From Trematomus loennbergii (taxonomy: Eukaryota; Chordata; Actinopteri; Perciformes; Nototheniidae), in the NCBI GenBank assembly GCA_012861695.1, contig JAAOOA010000133.1, forward strand, positions 62,001 to 126,000: a DNA stretch of 64,000 nucleotides, read 5' to 3'. Shown here piece by piece: positions 55,556-64,000 of the stretch (positions within the stretch are counted from its first letter, which is position 1; every line of letters begins with the position of its first letter). Both the position numbers and the translations under genes were made by a program. A model generated the notes under the pieces. It was given only the letters and a program-made list of their open reading frames with translations, made no database searches and had not been told where the DNA came from.

Positions 55556-56908
55556 TTACAGAGGTGGTTCGTCTTCCTGAAGAGACGGGCCACGTGGCTG
55601 TCCCCTACAACCTGACCAAGACTGGTCCCTTCTCAAGGCCATTTCCTCCTCCCTTGCCCGGGCAGTAGCCTCCATGGTCAGCTGCCAGTGCCGATCCACC
55701 TGGGCCAGTTGCCATTCCTTCTGTGCTAGGTGCTCGTCTCCTCCTCGTTTCCTCTTGCCTGTATGATGATAAGATAATTATAGCAATAAGAATTAGCAAT
55801 AACAATGAAAAACACAGGACAGGTACAGGTCCTAGATGTTTACAATGATTGTGAAAGTGAATACATTATGTCCAGCTTGTTGATAATGAATATAAATATA
55901 TGTATATAATAGGATGTCACACACAATTGTACTAGCTGATTACTAGCTAGTTACTTACTTGTAACAGAGCACTTCCACACAGTGGTATAGCTTATTTTAC
56001 TTACTGACGATGGATGATCTAAAGTTTAAAAAAAAGTCACAATTCCAGTCGTTTTGCCATGCCTATTTCTTACCTGGAACCACACGCTGCGGTGTCGTGA
56101 TGGCACTCGGCGTTGGTGGTTGAGTTGGTGTCGGTTCTTCGGCTGGTGTCTGTGGTCGAGTTGGGGTCCCTTCTGGATTCGATGACGATGTTGAGGACGG
56201 AACACTGCCATCACCCTTGTTCGGGACTGTTCCTCCTCACTAGAGACAATGGCATCATCTAGAACAGCAACATGACTTGTTAATTCCACAAACTACTGCA
56301 GCACAATACTAAATAGCAACAACAACAACTGTAGAAAAGAAAAACTGAACGTAAACAATGGCACATGTGGTGGTAGCAAACAATAGCTCTAGCTAATGCT
56401 ATCTGCCTTAGCTAGCTATGTAGCTCTTCGGGGCTCCATAAAAGCATGGGTTGTAGAACTTAAATGTAAGGATAAAATAGACTTGTTTGTTAGAAGTGAG
56501 CTTAAGAACAGATAGGGACACAACGCTTTCAAGCAAATAACAGAGCGTTAGCAAAGACTTACCATGCAGGGACTCCAGTAACGCGGTTGCAGAGTCCAGG
56601 CCTCCCTCCCTCCCAACGTTGGCTGGTCGATGGCCATAAATAGCGTCCAGCAGGTCGAACCACTTCCGGCTTTTCCTATCTGAACCACTCCGGCCGTTGT
56701 GGTCCTTGACGGCTCTATACTCAAGCTTTTTCAGTTTGTCCCTACACTGCTGGAAAGTCCTTAAGAATCCGCGTTCGGACAACAGTGCAGAGACCTCCTG
56801 AAAAACGTTTAGGTTGCGAGTTGTGCCGTCGAGCTCCCGCTGGATTTTATCATCTGCTATAATCTGGAGGAACGTCGTAACTTCGTCAATCGACCACGGT
56901 GTTGCCAT
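55556..56908 (-). CDS. Myb/SANT-like protein (PIF/Harbinger accessory), three exons
   Basis: Exon 1 (56908-56563) starts MATPWSIDEVTTFLQII and carries a Myb/SANT-like DNA-binding domain: the W near the start, IQRELDGTTRNLNVFQEVS, FLRTFQQCRDKLKKLEY, and KWFDLLDAIYGHRPA. Exon 2 (56258-56074) is an acidic then Pro/Thr-rich linker (SSEEEQSRT; TPTRPQTPAEEPTPTQ). Exon 3 (55758-55556) is a basic start KRKRGGDEHLAQKEW and a helical tail, ending at TAA. Introns have GT-AG borders. Exon phases agree once one base missing from an A run near 56221 is allowed for. Such proteins pair with a Harbinger DDE transposase to bind the element ends. No HARBI1-like transposase was found nearby. Confidence 0.75.
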
Positions 56909-57205
56909 TTCTTCTTTTAGCTTCTCTGTTTTCAAAAATGCTGCAAGCGTCCCAATATATGCGACGCTAGGGATTAACTCGCGCGAGAATTGTGACGATT
57001 CTCTCTGACCAATCAGCAGTCGTCACTAGTTTAGCATATTCCGCCCAGTTGTTGGCCCGCTAGTTGGCCTCGATAGAACCACAATTTTGTCGGCCCAGAA
57101 AAAAGGTGAAAAGGTGGCCCCGGGCCGGAACTAGGCCTAGTGGAAGCGCAACCAAAAACGGGCCCGGCACGACACGGCACACTTAAACCGCGCTCCGCAC
57201 CATGG
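56909..57205 (-). mobile_element. probable Harbinger-type element end
   Basis: GC-rich sequence upstream of the Myb-like gene reads, on the minus strand, 'ggcatttccaccatggtgcg', a style seen at the ends of fish PIF/Harbinger elements. The left partner end was not located, so boundaries are uncertain. Confidence 0.4.
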
Positions 57206-57215
57206 TGGAAATGCC

Positions 57216-57405
57216 CAGTGAGACTGAGCAGGCTTGACGCATCCATCAGACCCGGATCCCCAGTGGATCTTCTGGGTTGAGAAGGTCTCAGCTGGGGGGC
57301 CGGAGCCTGTCATCCAATCAGATCAGAGCCCTTAGATCAATTAAAGCCAGTCTACCAACCAAGTCCCTAGTGAGACTGAGCATGCCTGACGCATCCATCA
57401 GACCT
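57216..57405. repeat. tandem copies of the 40150-40285 repeat
   Basis: 'agtgagactgagca(g/t)gc(t/c)tgacgcatccatcagacc' occurs twice (57219 and 57369). The intervening sequence matches 40160-40285. Confidence 0.75.
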
Positions 57406-57575
57406 GGGTGCGTCAGCTGGATCACCCGACCGGGCTGCTGTGCTGGTGGAGGGGGTATCTGGCTGGAAGACGGTCGGGTCTTCGACGCCTTCCTCGATAC
57501 CCTCGTCCACCTCCTCCAGCGACTGGACGGCAGCAGCCTCGTCCGGAGTGTCTCGTCCAAGCTGACGTCCTCAAG
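57400..57575 (-). pseudogene. acidic fragment of a transposon-borne protein
   Basis: The minus strand reads DEAAAVQSLEEVDEGIEEGV then EDPTVFQPDTPSTST with no stop. Acidic, Pro/Ser-ending segments like this occur in the fish transposon proteins related to the 52-kb gene. It may be its displaced upstream exon or a separate copy. Confidence 0.35.
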
Positions 57576-57719
57576 CACTCAACTTAAACTCAACTCCAGT
57601 CCCAGGACTCCTGAGCTCCGTGACGTCCCGCTAAAGTGGCACTTTAGACTCTGTGCAGCATCCAGGGAAACCCACACGCGGAGCGGGACATCCTCCTCAA
57701 CCTGTCAGCCCTAAATGCA

Positions 57720-57988
57720 TCAGAGGGCGGACTCCTGACCACTTCCACCTCCGTGACCTGGCACAGTCCAAGTGTTTCCAGTAAAGAGCTCGTAAAGCTC
57801 CGTTGTACTAACATCGATTACTTCATCAGCGTTTCACAAAATACCGTAAACACCACGGTTAGCTCAGTATGACTAATGTCGGACATAAAAGTGCGTTTGT
57901 AACAGTTTTTACACGCGTATTTGCTAATGATTAATGCACATTTACTCACAGTGTCGCTGTCAGTCAGTATACGCTGGCGGTCGTGTTT
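57720..57988. other. spacer
   Basis: No feature supported. Confidence 0.4.
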
Positions 57989-58141
57989 TACAGTACTACG
58001 GCTTCCACAGATGACATTTTTTTATGGATTTTTTGTCAAAGCACTTCAGATATTCATTGCTATCGGGATGTTAAGAGCATTCCATGGAATATAACAAAAA
58101 GTGTATCTCGAGCCGGTTTCTCAAACGTACCTACCCCACCT
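57989..58141. mobile_element. TTAA MITE, copy 3, half element
   Basis: This matches the left half of copies 1 and 2 in reverse complement and ends 'cctaccccacct' before TTAA (58142-58145). The other half is absent. Confidence 0.8.
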
Positions 58142-59010
58142 TTAATTATTACTTGTAGTATAAAGTTTAAATATCATTTTTGATTTTCCTTTTTTAACCT
58201 ACTTTTTCAATTACTTTTCTTGCTTCGTCAATCTGAGTTAGATTCTCCTCAGTATTTTCAACGTTTTAGATATCTGTCATAAAAACTTAAACCATATTGC
58301 CATGACACAATAAGATCATCTGTATGACGTCTCTTTCAAGCCCATGAAAGTACATTCATTTATATTATGTGAGTAGAAAATATATGTATTTCTTAACAAT
58401 GCTATAATTATCACAGACTGCTAGAGAAGGTGTGTGAAATGCTGGTCTGTGGCCCAATGTGCTCATTAGCTCGTTTTCTACGACGCTGAAATTAGCTTCC
58501 GATTCAGAGCTTCTGATTCGGCAGTTAAGGGGAAAGTTAAGGGACATTTAGTTTACAGCGCTTAGCCAACAATCCTCAGTTTTTGAACCTCTTAAATAGC
58601 TGCATAGCCGATTTATTTGGACTGGATTGTCCCAGAGAGTCTAAACATTCTTTATGACACAGTTTTGGATTTGTGAAAACTTTATTCTATTTGTGAAAAT
58701 GCAAAAAAGGGAGATTTCACTGCTTTTTTCACATCTAGGTTTTTAGATCAGGACCTGATCTAATGTGGTCTAGATCTGTTTCTGACAATATATGCATTTA
58801 TGACAAATACATTGCCGGCAACTGGCACTAGATGGCAGTAGCAAATAAGACACACTGCATGCATATCACAGTATGCATCAGCACTGTGTTCCCTCTCTGC
58901 TGTTAAATAAAAACTCAGATCCCCGAGGACAATCTCTCCAAAGTTATCTAAAGTTGTAAGAGGACAAGGCAACTTGAAAGGAAATGGCGCTCCACCAAGC
59001 ATGAAGAATT
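58142..59010. other. AT-rich spacer
   Basis: No gene recognised. Frames at 58365-58547 and 58760-59002 (minus) lack domains. Confidence 0.4.
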
Positions 59011-61230
59011 TCGGTTACTCTGGCTTGATAACCTTAAAAAATATAAGAAGGCACACGCATTGCCAGAGCAGCTTATTATTCCTCCCTAATAGAAGAAAAT
59101 AAAAACAATGCCAGGTTTCTTTTTAGTACAGTAGCCAGGCTGACCGAGAGTCACAGCTCCATTGAGTCTTCTATTCCTACATCCATCAGTAGTAATGACT
59201 TTATGAACTTCTAAAATGATAACTCTCAGGGACAAAATAAACCACCACCTACCCTTAGCCAGCACTGAATCACCCTTAACACCGGACATATATATAGAGA
59301 GAGTGTTTCTCTCCTATAGACCAAAACCAACTAAATTCAATTATTTCATCCTCTAAAGCAGGGATGTCAAACTCAAGGCCCGGGGCCAAATCCGGCCCGC
59401 CACTTCATTTTATCTGGCCCCACAAGAGCTTGCAAAGAATATAATAAGTTTATTATAATGTTACGCTTTACAGGAGAACATTGCCCATAAACTACATGTC
59501 CCACAATGCATCTCATTTTGTGACATGCGCAATGAAGAGACTTGCAATGATTTGCCCTAGACTTCTGCTTTCAGACGTAGTTAATTATGAAGTTACCCTA
59601 TCCGATAATAATCCAATGCAGAGGAAATATTGTAAAATTATACATTATTTTATATTTATTATGTATATTTATCTATGTATATTTATATAGTCTTAAAGTT
59701 ACCACTGGCCCTTTGAGTGCAACCATAATTCTAATGTGGTCCGCGATGAAATTTAGTTTGACACCCCTGCTCTAAAGCATCTACCTGTATCTTAGACCCT
59801 GTTCCAAGATGCTCAAGGAAATTGCACCCCTAATTAATACAACTGTATTAATAAGATGAATATATCTTTACTGTCAGGCTATGTTCCACAGTCATTTAAA
59901 GTAGCTGTAATTAAACCTATTATAAAAAATAAAAACCTTGATCCTGAGGTTATGGCCAACTACAGGCCAATATCAAACATTCCCTTCCTCTCAAAAATCC
60001 TCGAGAAAGCAGTGGCCTCACAATTGTGTGCATTTTTAAATACAAATTGTTTATTTGAGAAATTCCAGTGAGGTTTTAGAAAACATCATAGCACAGAGAC
60101 AGCACTGGTTAAAGTCACACATGACCTGCTTTGTGCATCTGATAATGGACTTGCCTCTATCCTGGTTCTGTTAGATCTGAGTGCTGCCTTTGACACTATT
60201 GACCATAACATACTACTCCAAAGATTAGAGCTTTTGATAGGTATAAGGGGAACTGCACTGAGCTGGTTCAGGTCTTATCTATCAAAACGGTCTCAGTTTG
60301 TATCTGTCAACGATGAATCCTCATTACAAACTACAGTCAGTCATGGAGTACCGCAAGGGTCTGTACTTGGACCCATCCTGTTCATCATATATATGCTACC
60401 ATTGGGCAATATCATAAGGAATAACTCCATCCATTTTCAGATGATACACAATTGTATCTATCAATTAAACCAGATGTACAATTTCCATTAGTTAAACTGC
60501 AAGAATGCCTCACAGACATAAAGATGGATGACCAGCAACTTTCTATTATTAAACTCTGACAAAACAGAAGTCATTATACTAGGCACCTTCGGAACAAACT
60601 GTCCAACAACATCATTTTCTAATTGTTACCATGACCTCCAGCACCACGGTAACAAATCTTGGTGTTTTTTGACGAGGATTTGTCTTTTAAATCCCATATA
60701 AAGCAAATGTCAAGGACTGCCTACTTCCATCTACGGAATATTGCAAAAATCAGGCACATCCTAAATCACAACAATGCAGAAACACTAATCCATGCTTTTA
60801 TCACCTCCAGGCTGGATTATTGCAATTCCCTTTTATCAGGCTGTCCCAGCTCATCATTAAAGACCCTTCATACAAAATGCTCCAGCACGGGTTTTAACAG
60901 GAACAAAGAAGATGGACCACATCACTCTGTTTTAGCAGCATTGCACTGGCTACCAGTTCAGTCCAGGATTTTAAAATACTTTTACTCACATACAAAGCGC
61001 TCAATGGTCAGGGACCATCCTACCTACAGGATCTTTTAATCTCCTATTGCCCCTCTAGGGCATTCAGATCCCAGAGTCCACAAAAAAAGGTGCTAGAGCT
61101 TTCGGCTACCAAGCCCCGTTCCTCTGGAATCAACTTCCAGTGACGATCAGGGAGGCAGACAGTGTCCACACATTTAAGAGTAGGTTGAAGACTTTCCTCT
61201 TTAGTACAGCGTACAGTTAAGACTGGTTTT
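59011..61230 (+). mobile_element. L2-like LINE, 5'-truncated, interrupted by a hAT MITE
   Basis: Segments of an L2/CR1-like ORF2 lie in order: a linker region (59030-59340, INHHLPLASTESPLTPDIYI), the MITE (59359-59769), then RT with VAVIKPIIKNKNLDPEVMAN and NYRPISNIPFLSKILEKAV (59856-60071), [19 protein letters not shown] and [12 protein letters not shown] (60120-60400), FKSHIKQMSRTAYFHLRNIA and SRLDYCNSLLSGCP (60660-60860), and the C terminus (APFLWNQLPVTIREADSVHT near 61120-61200). The YADD catalytic block is damaged by a small deletion near 60440. Many frame breaks mean it is inactive. Confidence 0.85.
59359..59769. mobile_element. hAT (Charlie-type) MITE, 411 bp
   Basis: The left end CAGGGATGTCAAACTCAAGG and the right end in reverse complement CAGGGGTGTCAAACTAAATT are flanked by the 8-bp duplication CTCTAAAG at 59351-59358 and 59770-59777. 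No coding capacity. It interrupts the L2-like LINE. Confidence 0.93.
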
Positions 61231-61288
61231 AAACCCCCTTTCTAAACATCCTCAGCTAACACAACTAACACTGACTTTGATAATTGGA

Positions 61289-62730
<1,442 letters not shown>

Positions 62731-63031
62731 AGGCCCTAATAAGCTTTTGGGGGTTCTCCCTTTCCTGTCGTATAACGCCTCCATTGGACTCCTTTCTTTA
62801 CTTTTTGACTATGTAACACTCCCGCTCCTATTGGCTAGCGCTCCAACACATTGTACGTGATAGGCTAAGGGGCGGGACATCCCTAAGCGGTTGACCAATC
62901 ACAACAGAGACCCCAGCTAACCATCAGAGTAGACTGGGCTCTGGTTTCAGACAGAGGGTGAAAAGAGGTGCGGCAGCACAGGCAGTATGAGAAAAATAAA
63001 GAGCTTTTTGAACATTAAAGCATGGAGACAT
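62731..63031. mobile_element. non-autonomous DNA element fragment seeding the array
   Basis: 'gaggccctaataagcttttg...' through 'gaaaagaggtgcggcagcac' and 'aataaagagctttttgaac' has the layout of a common fish MITE. Its expected right part is replaced by the tandem array that follows. Confidence 0.45.
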
Positions 63032-64000
63032 GTAGAGACACTACATACTGATATACACCTAAACATCAGCAGGAGAGGACTCTTTAAAGTAGAGACACTA
63101 CATACTGATATACACCTGAACATCAGCAGGAGAGGACTCTTTAAAGTAGAGACACTACATGCTGATATACACCTGAACATCAGCAGGAGAGGACTCTTTA
63201 AAGTAGAGACACTACATAATGATATACACCTGAACATCAGCAGGAGAGGACTCTTTAAAGTAGAGACACTACATAATGATATACACCTGAACATTAGCAG
63301 GAGAGGACTCTTTAAAGTAGAGACACTACATACTGATATACACCTGAACATCAGCAGGAGAGGACTCTTTAAAGTAGAGACACTACATACTGATATACAC
63401 CTGAACATCAGCAGGAGAGGACTCTTTAAAGTAGAGACACTACATACTGATATACACCTGAACATCAGCAGGAGAGGACTCTTTAAAGTAGAGACACTAC
63501 ATACTGATATACACCTGAACATCAGCAGGAGAGGACTCTTTAAAGTAGAGACACTACATACTGATATACACCTGAACATCAGCAGGAGAGGACTCTTTAA
63601 AGTAGAGACACTACATACTGATATACACCTGAACATCAGCAGGAGAGGACTCTTTAAAGTAGAGACACTACATACTGATATACACCTGAACATAGCAGGA
63701 GAGGACTCTTTAAAGTAGAGACACTACATACTGATATACACCTGAACATCAGCAGGAGAGGACTCTTTAAAGTAGAGACACTACATACTGATATACACCT
63801 GAACATCAGCAGAGAGGACTCTTTAAAGTAGAGACACTACATACTGATATACACCTGAACATTAGCAGGAGAGGACTCTTTAAAGTAGAGACACTACATA
63901 CTGATATACACCTGAACATCAGCAGGAGAGGACTCTTTAAAGTAGAGACACTACATACTGATATACACCTGAACATCAGCAGGAGAGGACTCTTTAAAGT
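63032..64000. repeat. 57-bp tandem array, 17 copies, continuing beyond the window
   Basis: The unit contains ACACTACATACTGATATAC and 'cacctgaacatcagcagg' then 'agaggactctttaaagtagag'. Copies are over 95% alike, with one-base deletions near 63693 and 63812. The unit is exactly 19 codons and lacks stops in one frame on each strand, so 240-codon frames (VETLHTDIHLNISRRGLFK repeated) are open by arithmetic rather than selection. Confidence 0.97.

Noticed and set aside
57277..57714. 145-codon + strand frame
   Set aside because: Covers a tandem repeat and the antisense of an acidic minus-strand fragment that looks more protein-like.
62947..63718. 248- and 243-codon repeat proteins on both strands
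   Set aside because: The 57-bp unit is a multiple of three, so openness follows from unit length. Both strands are open equally and no gene structure surrounds it.

Overview
The window looks like teleost fish nuclear DNA, probably from a percomorph. This is inferred from spliced exons with GT-AG borders, an SRCR-Ig immune receptor, and transposon families typical of fish genomes (L2/CR1-like LINEs, an L1-clade LINE, several hAT elements, THAP-DDE and PIF/Harbinger-type elements, a retroviral copy). Nothing prokaryotic was seen. No species call is possible.

Region by region. 1-8.2 kb: CT microsatellites, then the one convincing host gene, a + strand type I membrane receptor whose last five exons encode SRCR, SRCR, Ig-like, transmembrane and a short tail with an ITIM-like LDYDDL. 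Its last intron is filled by a 40-bp minisatellite of about 56 units. 8.2-10.2 kb: hAT fragments. 10.2-15.3 kb: a 5-kb AT-rich minisatellite with a 30-bp unit. 16.05-24.35 kb: a nested block in which a piggyBac-like element contains an APE-type LINE, which in turn contains a 3.8-kb hAT transposon with a perfect 8-bp target duplication. 24.4-29.9 kb: an orphan signal-peptide exon (- strand), a TTAA-flanked MITE, a long inverted repeat split by a second copy of the same hAT family, and a near-perfect 59-bp-arm palindrome. 29.9-31.4 kb: a zinc-finger gene fragment and a DNA element. 32.9-39.4 kb: a decayed THAP-DDE transposase (+) convergent with a YqaJ nuclease-PHD gene (-), with a 5'-truncated L1 in the transposase intron. 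40.66-51.92 kb: a third hAT copy that was itself invaded by a 10.2-kb endogenous retrovirus with two near-identical LTRs. 52-57.7 kb: remnants of transposon-borne genes (a protein family related to the 38-kb locus, a P2X7-tail-like zinc protein, a Myb/SANT-like Harbinger accessory gene). 59-61.5 kb: an L2-like LINE with a hAT MITE in it and a (GT)n tract. 63.03-64 kb: a 57-bp tandem array running off the window.

Target-site duplications let most insertions be bounded to the base and ordered in time. One hAT copy (26980-28004) serves as the empty-site control for the retroviral insertion in its sister copy.

A cross-cutting caution: most frame breaks, in the host gene and in unrelated transposons alike, are one base missing from a short homopolymer. 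Either everything is decaying the same way or the assembly carries residual indel errors, so 'pseudogene' calls here are provisional. I found no wholly new enzymatic system. The most novel-looking signals are structural: a run of six small hairpins with a shared loop in the retroviral leader, two covarying palindromes each preceding a polypurine tract, a 2A-like motif in the LINE, and the two-gene THAP-DDE/YqaJ-PHD transposon.
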